Positions 35,128 to 43,211 are shown, counted from the first letter of the stretch. The stretch is DNA of 43,211 nt from Caulobacter sp. CCH9-E1 (GCF_001556515.1 NZ_LSJA01000099.1:1-43211); one strand, 5' to 3'. Numbers and translations: made by a program. The notes: generated by a model from the letters alone, not told the origin.

Positions 35128-35399
35128 GGGTGCAAGCCGTCCGCTGACGCTTTGGCACATTGGTCGCAGGCGTCGCACCCAGCGTTTCCGGGCCTTCCAA
35201 AATGGGCTCGCCAAGGTCGGAAACCGATAACCGCCAAGCGTCACCGACCATCCGCAACCGTTAATCCGAGGTCGTAGCACAGGGCGGCCAAGCTGCTATT
35301 GCGGCGTTCTGTCGCGAGATTTCTGGCCGTTGCTTTGAGGCCGCCAGCGCTCTTCTCATCGTCGCCGATCCGAAACCTGCGACGCCGCGACGCGGCGTT
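35128..35399. other. Remainder of the ctrA upstream gap, no gene seen
   Basis: After the promoter motifs the sequence to the LytTR stop shows no open frame with a ribosome-binding site. A TTAA at 35261-35264 is isolated. I see no T-tailed terminator for the LytTR gene. Confidence 0.5.
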
Positions 35400-36182
35400 T
35401 CAGATCAAGTTTTCGTCCGCCAGCCATCCTGCGGCCCGCAGCTTGGCGACCGAGGCGCGGCTGACCGGGGCGGTCTGACCGTCGACGAGGCGCAGGCGCA
35501 GGTTCCGGCCGTCGCGCTCGACGCCGACGATGGCCCGCCGCGCCACCCACCAGGAGCGGTGGGTCTGGAGGCCTTCGAGACCCGCGAGCCCGGCGGTGAC
35601 CCGCGCCAGCGGCCCCATTTCGAGTCTGGATCCATGTTCGGTGCGCACCCGGACATAGTGGTCCTCCATCCTCAGATAGAGGACGGTGCCCGGATCGATG
35701 GTCGCGGCGGGCGCCGCCACCGGGACCAGCGCCTCGCGCGCGTGGGCGCGCGCGAGCGGGCGGATGCGGATGAAATAGTAGGCCAGGACGATCGGCGTCG
35801 TGATCGCCACGCATTGGCCGTACCAGGCCAGCGGCGTGACCAGCCGGCCGATCTCCGGCCACAGGGCGATCGCCACGAGGCGCAGCGGCGCGCCTTGCAG
35901 CAAGGCGCCGATCAGCACGACGGGCGGCAACACCGCCCAGTGCGGCCAATCCCGACGCCAGGCGAGCGCCAGGCCCAGCCGCGCCAGCCCGCTGATCACC
36001 GCCATGCCGGTGACGACGCTGCCGACCCAGTAGGCGATCCGGACCGGGACTCCGCCATTGAAGAAGCTGCCGAACGGCCCCATCAGCCCCAGCAGCACGC
36101 CGATGCCGACGGCGACGGCCAAGTCGATCGCCCATTCGCGGGCGGTTCCCAGCAGCGGCGGCATGGTGCGGACGGCGGTCAT
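35400..36182 (-). CDS. Membrane-anchored LytTR regulator
   Basis: 260 residues. Four hydrophobic helices fill the N-terminal 145 residues (about 18-40, 48-70, 80-102, 118-138). A LytTR DNA-binding domain follows (about 160-255: LRMEDHYVRVRTEHGS, HRSWWVARRAIVGVERDG, PVSRASVAKLR). Such proteins bind DNA from the inner membrane and sense through the membrane part; no receiver domain is present. It is upstream of ctrA on the same strand, with a 420-base gap holding the ctrA promoters, and divergent from the hydrolase gene at 36333. The target is unknown. Confidence 0.9.
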   Translation of the reverse strand: MTAVRTMPPLLGTAREWAIDLAVAVGIGVLLGLMGPFGSFFNGGVPVRIAYWVGSVVTGMAVISGLARLGLALAWRRDWPHWAVLPPVVLIGALLQGAPLRLVAIALWPEIGRLVTPLAWYGQCVAITTPIVLAYYFIRIRPLARAHAREALVPVAAPAATIDPGTVLYLRMEDHYVRVRTEHGSRLEMGPLARVTAGLAGLEGLQTHRSWWVARRAIVGVERDGRNLRLRLVDGQTAPVSRASVAKLRAAGWLADENLI

Positions 36183-36332
36183 GTCCTTCGTATAGAGCCA
36201 GCTTTGGCGGAGTCGCCAGCCTGCGCCCGCTCGCCCGCCCGCGAACCCGTTCGCCCATTCGCGCAGCGGCGCTGGCGAAGACCCGTACCGACGGCGAAAG
36301 CGGCGACATCGTCATCCGCTCGAAGGACCGTC

Positions 36333-37334
36333 ATGTCGCTCCGCGCCCTCCTCGCCGCCGCCCTGCTGACGGCGGCCGCCACCCCCGCCCTGGCCGCCAA
36401 CGCCGGCTTCATGGTGCTGAAGCAGCCCCGCCCCGACGCGCCGCCGGTCGAGGTCGGGGTCTGGTATCCGACCGACGCCGCGCCCTCGCCGATGCGCCTG
36501 GGCCTGAACGCCCAGACCGTCGCCGCCGGCGCGCCGATCGTCGGCGAGCGCCTGCCGCTGATCGTGATGTCGCACGGCAACGGCGGCTCCTTCGCCGGCC
36601 ACGCCGACACCGCCCAGGCCCTGGCCGAAGCCGGCTTCGTGGTCGCGGCGCTCACCCATCCCGGCGACAACTATCGCGACCAGAGCCGGGCCACGGCCAT
36701 GACCGATCGCCCGGCCGCGGTATCCTCCCTGATCGGCTGGATGCTGGACGGCTCGCCCCTGAAGGCCAAGCTGGATACGGACCGCGTCGGCGCCTTCGGC
36801 TTCTCGTCCGGCGGCTTCACGGTGCTGGCGGCGGCGGGCGGCGAGCCGGACCTGTCGCGGATGGCCGACCACTGCCGCGCGGCTCCGAACAACTTCGACT
36901 GCAAGCTGACCGCCAGCCGGCCGGCGCCGGCGGGGGCCCTGACCGCGCCCTGGGTCCACGATCCGCGCATCAAGGCCGTGGTCGCCGCCGCCCCGGCGCT
37001 GGGCTTCACTTTCGGCGAGGATGGCCTGAGGGGGATCACCGCGCCGGTCCAGCTCTGGAAGGCGGCCGACGACCAGATCCTGCCCGGCGACGACTACGCC
37101 GAGGCCGTGCATCGGAACCTCAAGCGTCCGCACGACTATCGCGTGGTTGCGAACGCCGGGCATTTCGACTTCCTCGCGCCCTGCGCCACGACGCCGCCCG
37201 TCGACCTGGCCCATCTGTGCGCCAGCGCGCCGGGCTTCGACCGCCAGGCCTTCCACCGCGACTTCAACGCCGCCGTCGTCCGCTTCTTCACCGACCAATT
37301 GGTCGCACCCAAAGACGTCGCACCCGGGCGCTGA
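36333..37334 (+). CDS. Exported alpha/beta hydrolase (dienelactone-hydrolase-like)
   Basis: 333 residues from the ATG at 36333 with CGAAGGA upstream; the frame is open farther upstream but that part is a shadow of the LytTR gene. Sec signal peptide MSLRALLAAALLTAAATPALA. The fold is recognised from VEVGVWYPT, PLIVMSHGNGGS (oxyanion region), GAFGFSSGGFT (nucleophile Ser) and the late NAGHFDFLAPC (catalytic His). Several Cys in the second half could form disulfides in the periplasm. The family includes plasma PAF-acetylhydrolase-like and predicted dienelactone hydrolases; the substrate is unknown. It ends 90 bases before the fliI start. Confidence 0.88.
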   Translation: MSLRALLAAALLTAAATPALAANAGFMVLKQPRPDAPPVEVGVWYPTDAAPSPMRLGLNAQTVAAGAPIVGERLPLIVMSHGNGGSFAGHADTAQALAEAGFVVAALTHPGDNYRDQSRATAMTDRPAAVSSLIGWMLDGSPLKAKLDTDRVGAFGFSSGGFTVLAAAGGEPDLSRMADHCRAAPNNFDCKLTASRPAPAGALTAPWVHDPRIKAVVAAAPALGFTFGEDGLRGITAPVQLWKAADDQILPGDDYAEAVHRNLKRPHDYRVVANAGHFDFLAPCATTPPVDLAHLCASAPGFDRQAFHRDFNAAVVRFFTDQLVAPKDVAPGR

Positions 37335-37346
37335 TTTCATACCTGG

Positions 37347-37352
37347 TTAACC
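37347..37352 (+). promoter_or_regulatory. Possible CtrA half-site upstream of fliI
   Basis: TTAACC lies 73 bases before the TTG chosen for fliI. Class II flagellar genes in Caulobacter are activated by CtrA bound near -35, so transcription would begin near 37385, downstream of the alternative TTG at 37356. No clear second TTAA half is present, so this is tentative. Confidence 0.4.
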
Positions 37353-37424
37353 ACGTTGCCCGACTGTGGCGACACGGAGGCAACGGCCAAGCTCGGCGCC
37401 GCCGCAGGGGTATCGGGGTCCAGC

Positions 37425-38759
37425 TTGCGTAGTCTCATCGCCGCCGTCGAACGTATCGACCCGCTGACCGTCTATGGCCGCGTGGCCGCCGTGAACGGTC
37501 TGCTGATCGAGGCGCGCGGCGGCCTGACTCGCCTGGCCGTCGGCGCCCGGGTCGAGATCGAGCGCCTGGGCCAGACGGCCCTGCCCGCCGAGGTCGTCGG
37601 CTTCCGCGAGACCCGCGCCCTGCTGATGCCGTTCGGCCCTGTCGAGGGCGTCGCGCCGGGCGCGGAGATTCGCATCGTTCCCGAAGGCGCCGTCGTACGC
37701 CCGACCAAGGCCTGGCTGGGCCGGATCATCAACGCCTTCGGCGAGCCGATCGACGGGCTTGGCCCCTTGCCCCAGGGCGAGGTCCCCTATCCGCTGAAGA
37801 CCGCCCCGCCGCCGGCCCACGCCCGCGGCCGGGTGGGCGAGCGCCTGGATCTGGGCGTGCGGTCGATGAACGTCTTCACCACCACCTGCCGGGGCCAGCG
37901 CCTAGGCATCTTCGCCGGCTCGGGCGTCGGCAAGTCGGTGCTGCTCTCGATGCTGGCCAAGGAAGCCACCTGCGACGCCGTCGTCGTCGGCCTGATCGGC
38001 GAGCGGGGCCGCGAGGTCCGCGAGTTCGTCGAGGAGACCCTGGGCGAGGAAGGCCTGCGCCGCGCCGTCGTCGTCGTGGCGACTTCGGACGAGCCGGCCC
38101 TGACCCGCCGCCAGGCCGCCTACATGACCCTGGCGATCAGCGAGTACATGCGGGACCAGGACCTGGAAGTCCTGTGCCTGATGGACTCGGTCACCCGCTT
38201 CGCCATGGCCCAGCGCGAGATCGGCCTGGCCGCCGGCGAGCCGCCGACCACCAAGGGCTATACGCCCACTGTCTTCACCGAGCTGCCAAAGCTGCTGGAG
38301 CGCGCCGGGCCGGGCCCGATCCGCGCCGACGGCACCACCGCCGCCCCGATCACCGCCCTGTTCACCGTGCTGGTGGACGGCGACGACCACAACGAGCCGA
38401 TCGCCGACGCCACGCGCGGTATCCTCGACGGCCACATCGTCATGGAGCGCGCCATCGCCGAGCGCGGCCGCTTCCCGGCCATCAACGTCCTGAAGTCGAT
38501 CAGCCGGACCATGCCCGGCTGCCAGACCCCGGACGAGCGCGAGATCGTCAAGGGCGCGCGCCAGGTGATGGCCGCCTATTCGAACATGGAAGAGCTGATC
38601 CGCATCGGCGCCTATCGCGCCGGGGCCGACCCCGTGGTCGACCGCGCGATCCGTCTCAACCCCGCCATCGAGGCTTTCCTTAGCCAGGATAAGGAAGAGG
38701 CAACCAGTCTCGACGACTCCTTCGGCATGCTGGGCCAGATCCTGCAGAGTGAGTACTGA
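37425..38759 (+). CDS. fliI: Flagellar export ATPase FliI
   Basis: 444 residues from the TTG at 37425, which I recall as the length of C. crescentus FliI; a TTG at 37356 would add 23 residues but lies against the CtrA half-site. F1-ATPase beta-like: N-terminal beta-barrel (1-90), Walker A GSGVGKS at 165-171, catalytic Glu in [10 protein letters not shown], Walker [14 protein letters not shown] and a C-terminal helical domain to QSEY. It energises export of flagellar rod, hook and filament subunits at the cytosolic face of the basal body. The stop overlaps the fliJ start by one base, so the pair is translationally coupled. Confidence 0.95.
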   Translation: MRSLIAAVERIDPLTVYGRVAAVNGLLIEARGGLTRLAVGARVEIERLGQTALPAEVVGFRETRALLMPFGPVEGVAPGAEIRIVPEGAVVRPTKAWLGRIINAFGEPIDGLGPLPQGEVPYPLKTAPPPAHARGRVGERLDLGVRSMNVFTTTCRGQRLGIFAGSGVGKSVLLSMLAKEATCDAVVVGLIGERGREVREFVEETLGEEGLRRAVVVVATSDEPALTRRQAAYMTLAISEYMRDQDLEVLCLMDSVTRFAMAQREIGLAAGEPPTTKGYTPTVFTELPKLLERAGPGPIRADGTTAAPITALFTVLVDGDDHNEPIADATRGILDGHIVMERAIAERGRFPAINVLKSISRTMPGCQTPDEREIVKGARQVMAAYSNMEELIRIGAYRAGADPVVDRAIRLNPAIEAFLSQDKEEATSLDDSFGMLGQILQSEY

Positions 38760-39175
38760 TGACCAAGTGGGCCGCCTCGCTGATCCGCATCTCCACCCAC
38801 GAGGTCGAGACCCTGCAAAAGCGCCTCGCCGAGATCGTCGAGCGCCGTACCGCGGCCGAACTGCGGGTGGCCATGCTGGACGCCGAGGCGGAAGCCGAAG
38901 CCAAGCGGGCCGAGGGCGACGCTAACGCTGGCTGGTACATGATCGGCTATCGCGAGGGGCATAAGCGCCGTCGCGCCGAGATGCTGGCCCAGATCGAGCT
39001 CTGCCAAGAGGAAGAGGTCGGCGCGCGCGACGCCCTGGCCGAAGCCTTCGAGAACCTCAAGAAGTACGAGCACGTCGCCGAGCAGGCCAAGGTGCTGGCC
39101 GCCAAGAAGCAGGGCGCCTTCGAAGCCGCTCAGCTGGACGAGCTGGGCCTGCGCCGCAAGGCCGCCGGGTTCTAG
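38759..39175 (+). CDS. fliJ: Flagellar export protein FliJ
   Basis: 138 residues. Almost wholly helical and charged, predicted to form the two-helix antiparallel coiled coil of FliJ (about 5-55 and 70-125), which sits in the FliI hexamer and couples it to FlhA. Sequence is poorly conserved in this family, so the call rests on size, coiled-coil pattern and position directly behind fliI with a TGATG overlap. A palindromic repeat begins ten bases after its stop. Confidence 0.9.
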   Translation: MTKWAASLIRISTHEVETLQKRLAEIVERRTAAELRVAMLDAEAEAEAKRAEGDANAGWYMIGYREGHKRRRAEMLAQIELCQEEEVGARDALAEAFENLKKYEHVAEQAKVLAAKKQGAFEAAQLDELGLRRKAAGF

Positions 39176-39185
39176 ATTTTAGATC

Positions 39186-39316
39186 CCGATCTCCCCGGCG
39201 AACGCCGGGGCCCAGATTCACCAGGAGAGGTTTGGGTGCTCGCGCTCAGCCGCATCACCAAACCCACATAGCCTTTCGACTTCGATCTGGGTCCCGGCAT
39301 TCGCCGGGAAGGTCGG
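39186..39316. repeat. Palindromic intergenic repeat element, type A, copy 2
   Basis: Arms 39186-39217 and 39285-39316 are reverse complements with four differences over 32 bases. They match the arms of the element at 29064-29193, including CCCCGGCGAA, GCCGGGG and CCCAGAT. The centre contains a second, unrelated inverted pair (GTTTGGGTG with CACCAAAC). It lies between fliJ and the methyltransferase gene, both on the plus strand. Confidence 0.88.
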
Positions 39317-39357
39317 ATGGAAAGGAAATCTCAAGTCGCTTGGCCCATATCCACGGC

Positions 39358-40035
39358 ATGAGCCTCATTCACGCGCTTCAGGAAACCGGCAGCGCCAATT
39401 CGCTGGCGACGCGGTTCCGCCGCGCGCGGGCCGCGCATGTCGTCGCCCTGATCGAGAAGACCTTCGCCGAGCGCGGCCAGTGCCGCATCGCCGACCTGGG
39501 CGGCGAGCCGGCCTATTGGCGGCTGTTGTTCGACCACGACTTCCTGGCGTCGCGGAAGGTCCATGTCAGCCTGTTCAATCCGCAGCCGTTCACGGTGGAC
39601 GATCCGCTGTTCAGCGCCGTGGTCGGCGACGCCTGCGATCTCTCGGACCACGCCGATCTCAGCTTCGACCTGGTCCATTCGAACTCGGTTGTCGAGCACG
39701 TCGGCGACTGGCCGCGCATGGAGGCCTTCGCCCGCGAATGCCGCCGCCTTGCGCCGCGTTACTACGTCCAAACGCCCTATTTCTGGTTCCCGATCGAGCC
39801 GCACTTCTCCGCGCCGTTCTTCCACTGGCGCTCGGAGCAGGCGCGGGCCCGCATGCTGCTGAAGCGGGGCTATGGCTGGTGGCCCAAGGCCGCCGACATG
39901 GGCGAGGCGATGCGCGCGGTCCAGCACGCCCGCCTGCTGGACAAGGGCCAGTTCAAGTTCCTCTTCCCCGACGCCCGGCATGTGGATGAGAAGATCTTGG
40001 TCGTCACCAAGTCGTTGATCGCGATCCGCGACTAG
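39358..40035 (+). CDS. Class I SAM-dependent methyltransferase
   Basis: 225 residues. Rossmann-like fold: motif I RIADLGGEPAYW (with one Gly replaced compared with GxGxG), an acidic second strand, VVGDACDL (motif II) and FDLVHSNSVVEHVGDW, the motif of the small-molecule or sugar methyltransferases of the type-11 group. C-terminal aromatic-rich part PYFWFPIEPHFSAPFFHW. The substrate is not indicated; the PYFWFP-type end is seen in methyltransferases near polysaccharide genes, but none lies here. Confidence 0.85.
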   Translation: MSLIHALQETGSANSLATRFRRARAAHVVALIEKTFAERGQCRIADLGGEPAYWRLLFDHDFLASRKVHVSLFNPQPFTVDDPLFSAVVGDACDLSDHADLSFDLVHSNSVVEHVGDWPRMEAFARECRRLAPRYYVQTPYFWFPIEPHFSAPFFHWRSEQARARMLLKRGYGWWPKAADMGEAMRAVQHARLLDKGQFKFLFPDARHVDEKILVVTKSLIAIRD

Positions 40036-40091
40036 CGCCCGGGGCCTCGCCGGAGCACTTGCCGCTTTACGCCCGCGAGCTATCGTGAGGC

Positions 40092-40439
40092 ATGGGTCCT
40101 CTCTCAAACTATCCGCCGGATCTTAGGCGCGCGATCCTGAAACTCTGGCGCCCGAGCTCGCCGTTCTGGGCCTTCCGCGCCAGTTCAGGTCTGGACCGGC
40201 GCAAGGCGCATGAGGTCGAGATCAGGATCGATGTTCCTCCGGAGCGGCTCGCTGGCCGCCTGGATTTCCCTGGATGGCGCGTCGTAAAGACAACCGAGGA
40301 CGGCAGGGTGTTCTTGAGGCGCGAACAGCCTCTGACCAACGCGGCCCTAAGACAGCTTTCCAGGGAGGCGGTCGTCCTCGCGCGCGCGCACGACGGCGGA
40401 TTCCGTTCGTGGATGCACAAGCCCGACTTGGAAGACTAG
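40092..40439 (+). CDS. Small hypothetical protein, possibly RraB-like
   Basis: 115 residues with a weak GTGAGG before the ATG. The C-terminal half (GWRVVKTTEDGRVFLRREQPLT then LSREAVVLARAHDGGFRSWM) has the strand-helix and final G-G-x-x-x-W pattern of RraB-type regulators of RNase E, but the match is only by eye. The N-terminal half is basic and unrecognised. Its end overlaps the convergent gene at 40436 by four bases. Confidence 0.65.
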   Translation: MGPLSNYPPDLRRAILKLWRPSSPFWAFRASSGLDRRKAHEVEIRIDVPPERLAGRLDFPGWRVVKTTEDGRVFLRREQPLTNAALRQLSREAVVLARAHDGGFRSWMHKPDLED

Positions 40440-40969
40440 TCGAACCGCGCGAAGACCTTGTGCGCGAAGGTCGCCAGGACGTTGTCGACCTGATCCCAGC
40501 GGACCGTGCGCCAATCGATTTCCGTGTCCGCCCCATTGTGATCGATGGGCCCGGGAAACATCCCGCCATAGATGACGTCCACCAGACCTGCTTCGCCGGC
40601 CGAAAAAGCGATGTAGGGCAGCGGCTGGCCAGCGGGGTGATCCGGGCGCTTGATCTCCAGGCGGTGCTTGGCCGCCTCGCCTTCGCCGCTCACCTCATAG
40701 CGCGCCTCGAACCCGTGCGCGCGGGCGCGTTCGGCCAGCGCGTTCAGCTGAGGCGTCAGCCTCTCCTGGGCGGACTGACCAAAGGTGGGCCGGTCCAGGT
40801 CGGGTCGCTCCGGGATGGCGCTCTCGTCGACCTGCGGCGCAGTAGGGACCGCCGCGGTTCGAGACCTTGCGGGCCTCCGCACCCGAAACCCGAAGATCGA
40901 CGCGATACAGCCGATCACAATCAGGGCCGCCACGACGTTGGGCAGGCTTTCAAGGAACTCGATACGCAT
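40436..40969 (-). CDS. Membrane-anchored protein of unknown function
   Basis: 177 residues from the ATG at 40969 with GGAGG eight bases upstream. One N-terminal helix (about 10-29, PNVVAALIVIGCIASIFGFRV) anchors a Pro-rich linker and a globular domain (about 65-175) with LEIKRPDHPAGQPLPYIAFSAG and IDWRTVRWDQVDNVL. No family recognised. Topology suggests a small inner-membrane protein; the side of the globular part is uncertain. Convergent with the preceding small gene. Confidence 0.75.
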   Translation of the reverse strand: MRIEFLESLPNVVAALIVIGCIASIFGFRVRRPARSRTAAVPTAPQVDESAIPERPDLDRPTFGQSAQERLTPQLNALAERARAHGFEARYEVSGEGEAAKHRLEIKRPDHPAGQPLPYIAFSAGEAGLVDVIYGGMFPGPIDHNGADTEIDWRTVRWDQVDNVLATFAHKVFARFD

Positions 40970-41267
40970 AAAACGCCTCCGGCTTCGGTAGGCCACCGAC
41001 GCCGTTCGCTAACATTGTCCTGGATCAAGTGAAGCCGGGGGCGGGCGGCCTCGGCTGGCGCCGCCTGCGGCGCCGGCCCGTCATGCTCAAGGTTAATTCG
41101 AAGTCATGAAGGTCTTGTAAGTTGAGCGGCAAGATCAGCGCCCGTAAACCCCGCCGCTCCGGCGCGTAACGCCGTTTTTTAAACATCAATTGGCGAGCCT
41201 AGACCCAGGCGCGCGACCGTTGTCGCGCGTCGTGATTCCCGCTGCGCCCAGTCATCAGGGGTATATC
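40970..41267. other. Gap with a GC-rich hairpin, no gene seen
   Basis: GGCGCCG (41057-41063) pairs with CGGCGCC (41068-41074) over a four-base loop; no T-run follows. The rest contains AT-rich stretches around 41085-41120 and 41170-41190 that could hold promoters for the two divergent genes. I see no coding frame with a ribosome-binding site. Confidence 0.5.
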
Positions 41268-41774
41268 GTGATCCATCATCTTTCCGTCAGCGCCATAGAC
41301 CCTCAAGGCGTCGCGGAATTCTTCGCCGACATCATGGGCGGCGTCGCCGTCGACTTCACACCCAATCCGGGTAGCCAAATGGTGTTCAAGGCCGACGACA
41401 TGGGCACCGCCATCGAAATCTATCCGGCCGGCAGCGTCATGGTCCCGAACGGCGATCCCGGCGCGGTGTTCGTGCGTCAAGCGGAGGCCGCCGAGCGCCG
41501 CTCGCCGACCCACTTCGCGCTCAGCGTCTCGATGGAGCGCCAGGCGGTTCTGGACCGCGCGGCCGCCAAGGGCTGGGACGCCTTCGTCTGCGATCGCGGC
41601 GGCCATTTCCACGTGATCGAGGTGTGGGTCGAGAACGCCTGGCTGGTCGAGATCCTGCCGCTGGATTTCGCCGCCGAATATCTGAGCTTCGCCAATGCGG
41701 TGACCGAGATGGCCAATCCGGACGCGGCCCTCGACACCCACCAGCCACAGGCGCGCACTTTGGAGCATGCCTGA
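41268..41774 (+). CDS. VOC-family (glyoxalase-like) protein
   Basis: 168 residues from a GTG start preceded by AGGGG. It begins MIHHLSVSAIDPQGVAEFFADIMGG, the first beta-alpha-beta module of the vicinal oxygen chelate fold with a His at the usual metal position; the second module includes THFALSVSMERQAVLDRAAAKGW and ends in WLVEILPL, with a Glu at the usual ligand position. One VOC unit only. Typical roles are glyoxalase, dioxygenase or resistance; no substrate can be assigned. A longer in-frame start at 41190 lacks a ribosome-binding site. Confidence 0.85.
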   Translation: MIHHLSVSAIDPQGVAEFFADIMGGVAVDFTPNPGSQMVFKADDMGTAIEIYPAGSVMVPNGDPGAVFVRQAEAAERRSPTHFALSVSMERQAVLDRAAAKGWDAFVCDRGGHFHVIEVWVENAWLVEILPLDFAAEYLSFANAVTEMANPDAALDTHQPQARTLEHA

Positions 41775-41856
41775 GGGTGAGCGGGGCGGCGCTCCCCCGA
41801 ACGCCGCCCCGTCTTGCCTCGTCGACCTCCGCATTACGACGAGTTCACTTTCGTCG

Positions 41857-41883
41857 CTACAAATGTAGCGCTACGACTGTAGC
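41857..41883. promoter_or_regulatory. Two adjacent BlaI-type operators
   Basis: CTACAAATGTAG (41857-41868) and GCTACGACTGTAGC (41870-41883) are dyads of the TACA/TGTA type bound by BlaI/MecI repressors. They lie 24 bases before the TTG start of the BlaI-like gene, where a bound repressor would block its promoter. This suggests autoregulation of the blaI-blaR pair. Confidence 0.7.
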
Positions 41884-41906
41884 GAACCAGCCAGCGGAGG
41901 CCGCCC

Positions 41907-42296
41907 TTGATCGACGCCCTGCCACGCCGCGAACGCGAGGTCTTCGAGACACTGTGCCGGCTCGAAACCGGCACGACCGCCGAGGTCCGCGCCGCCCTCG
42001 CCGATCCCTTGAGCGACTCCGCCGTTCGCACCCTTCTGGCGCGCCTTGAGAACAAGGGGCTGGTCGAGCGCTCGCCCGGCGCGCACGGCGTCGCCTATCG
42101 CCCCGCCCAGGCCACCGAGACCGTCGCGGTCGGCGCCCTGCGCAGGCTGATCGACACCTTCTTCGCCGGCTCGGCCGCCAGCGCCGCCAGCGCCCTGCTG
42201 GGCCTGGGCCAAAAGCTGACGCCGGACGAGGCCGCCGCCCTCGAGGCGATGATCGACAAGGCCGTGGAAACCAAGGGTGGGGAGGACAGGCAATGA
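41907..42296 (+). CDS. BlaI/MecI/CopY-family repressor
   Basis: 129 residues from a TTG start with CGGAGG at good spacing. Winged helix-turn-helix at about 5-70 (REREVFETLCRLETGTTAEVRAAL, SDSAVRTLLARLENKGLVERS), then a helical dimerisation part that normally contains the site cut by BlaR1-type proteases. The stop overlaps the M56 gene start (ATGA, 42293-42296). In the family the repressor is inactivated on signal from the partner sensor. Target genes other than its own operon are not visible here. Confidence 0.92.
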   Translation: MIDALPRREREVFETLCRLETGTTAEVRAALADPLSDSAVRTLLARLENKGLVERSPGAHGVAYRPAQATETVAVGALRRLIDTFFAGSAASAASALLGLGQKLTPDEAAALEAMIDKAVETKGGEDRQ

Positions 42297-43211
42297 CCTG
42301 GACGCTGCTGATCTCGCTGCTGGTCAAGTCAAGCCTGGTCACGGGCGCGGGCCTGGCCGCCTCGCGTCACCTGACTCAGCGCCCGGTCGAGCGGGTCGAC
42401 ATCCTGCGCGGGACCATCTGCCTGCTGCTGGCCCTGCCGGTGATCATGAACACCCTGCCGCAGATCGAGCTGGCGCTGCTGCCGCCGCTCGCGGACGCCC
42501 CCATCGCCCTCCAGAACGCCCCGATCGCGCCGCCCCTCCCCGAAGCCTCCGCCCCGGCCTGGATGACCCCGGGCGCGATCCTGGGCGGCCTGTGGCTGCT
42601 GGGCGCGGCCCTGATCAGCGGGCGTTTGGCTTTGGGTCTGCGCACCCTGACCCGTTGGACCCGGAAGGCCGAGCCGGTCACCTGCTCCGCCTGGCTGGCG
42701 CCGATCGAGGACCTGCCGCCGGCGGACCGCCCCAACCTGGTGTGCACCGATCGCGTGGCCGGCCCCTTGAGCTGGGGCGTCGCGCCGGGGGCCATCCTGA
42801 TCGACCCCGCCACCCTGGCCGAGCGCCACACCGCGCCGGCGATCATGGCCCACGAGCTGGCGCATCTGCGCCGTCATGACTGGATCTTCCTGCTGATCTC
42901 GCGGGTCGTGGTGGCGATCTTCTGGTTCAACCCGCTGGTCTGGCGCCTGCACGCCGTCCTGCGTGAACGCTCGGAGGAAGCCGCCGACGCCGCCGCGCTG
43001 GGCTTCGTCGACCGCGCCCTCTACGCCCGCACCCTGGTGCGCCTGGCCGCGCATCCCGCGCCCCTGCTGGCCCCGGTCGCCTCCCTGCCGATGGCCGCCG
43101 ACAGCCGGACGCTGAAATCGAGGATCGCCAACATCATGATCGACACGCCCGCCCGCCGCCGCCCGCTGACCGTCGCGCTCTGCATCGGCGCCATCGCGCT
43201 GGTCGCCGCGC
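42293..43211 (+). CDS. BlaR1-like M56 membrane peptidase (cut by window)
   Basis: 306 codons are visible, open at the right edge. Membrane helices at about 5-25, 38-55 and 98-118, then the cytosolic zinc-protease loop with His187-Glu188 and His191 (MAHELAHLRRHDW) and the downstream Glu in RERSEEAADAAAL. A further helix follows the loop and another begins near the edge. In BlaR1/MecR1 this domain cleaves the BlaI partner when the sensor is triggered. The C-terminal sensor part lies outside the window, so whether it binds beta-lactams cannot be judged. Many BlaR1-like proteins in Caulobacter relatives lack a penicillin-binding domain. Confidence 0.92.
   Translation, partial: MTWTLLISLLVKSSLVTGAGLAASRHLTQRPVERVDILRGTICLLLALPVIMNTLPQIELALLPPLADAPIALQNAPIAPPLPEASAPAWMTPGAILGGLWLLGAALISGRLALGLRTLTRWTRKAEPVTCSAWLAPIEDLPPADRPNLVCTDRVAGPLSWGVAPGAILIDPATLAERHTAPAIMAHELAHLRRHDWIFLLISRVVVAIFWFNPLVWRLHAVLRERSEEAADAAALGFVDRALYARTLVRLAAHPAPLLAPVASLPMAADSRTLKSRIANIMIDTPARRRPLTVALCIGAIALVAA

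Noticed and set aside
35559..36332. Upstream extension of the hydrolase frame to 35559
   Set aside because: It runs opposite the LytTR gene and lacks a start with a ribosome-binding site; the signal peptide begins at 36333.
41057..41074. Strong GC hairpin as a terminator
   Set aside because: No T-run on either side; kept only as a note in the gap entry.

Overview
The window is GC-rich alphaproteobacterial chromosome that I assign to Caulobacter, close to C. vibrioides/crescentus or C. segnis. The evidence is a full-length 231-residue CtrA with a GANTC (CcrM) site and TTAA motifs upstream, the fliI-fliJ pair, a 1227-residue TonB-dependent receptor, an HWE-family histidine kinase with its small response regulator, and an RTX protein carrying a domain that resembles the N-terminal anchor of the Caulobacter S-layer protein RsaA. 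No rRNA, tRNA, CRISPR array, IS element or prophage was seen.

Layout. 1-4.1 kb: xerD (cut by the left edge exactly at its catalytic tyrosine) and an exported protein on the minus strand, divergent from aroK-aroB. 4.1-6.1 kb: an accessory RTX/RsaA-like gene of lower GC between two inverted copies of an intergenic hairpin element. 6.1-11.2 kb: ABC-F ATPase, CNNM/CorC-type membrane protein, HWE kinase and response regulator. 11.3-15 kb: the TonB-dependent receptor with a long upstream region. 15.5-21.8 kb: cdd, bolA, a J-domain protein and, after several inserted genes, cobS. Inside this block is a chimeric scar that fuses the start of one gene to the end of another. 21.8-22.7 kb: an AT-richer SEFIR-domain gene with a DUF2314-like C-terminus directly behind cobS. 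22.8-30.5 kb: small conserved proteins, cheW, a Zn alcohol dehydrogenase, a Tat-type phospholipase C and an exported M20 peptidase. 30.5-34.1 kb: a soluble chemoreceptor, a PepSY-like membrane protein and an M23 peptidase. 34.2-39.2 kb: ctrA, a membrane LytTR regulator, an exported hydrolase, fliI-fliJ. 39.3-43.2 kb: a methyltransferase, small proteins, a VOC protein and a BlaI/BlaR1-like pair cut by the right edge.

Functionally most of the window is conserved housekeeping and cell-cycle/motility material: shikimate pathway, chromosome dimer resolution, CtrA, flagellar export ATPase, chemotaxis and envelope enzymes. The three places that look acquired or rearranged are the RTX gene in its inverted-repeat frame, the SEFIR gene behind cobS, and the duplication scar at 17.96-18.1 kb. 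Several long palindromic intergenic elements (26.8, 29.1 and 39.2 kb) add a repeat layer not explained by the genes.
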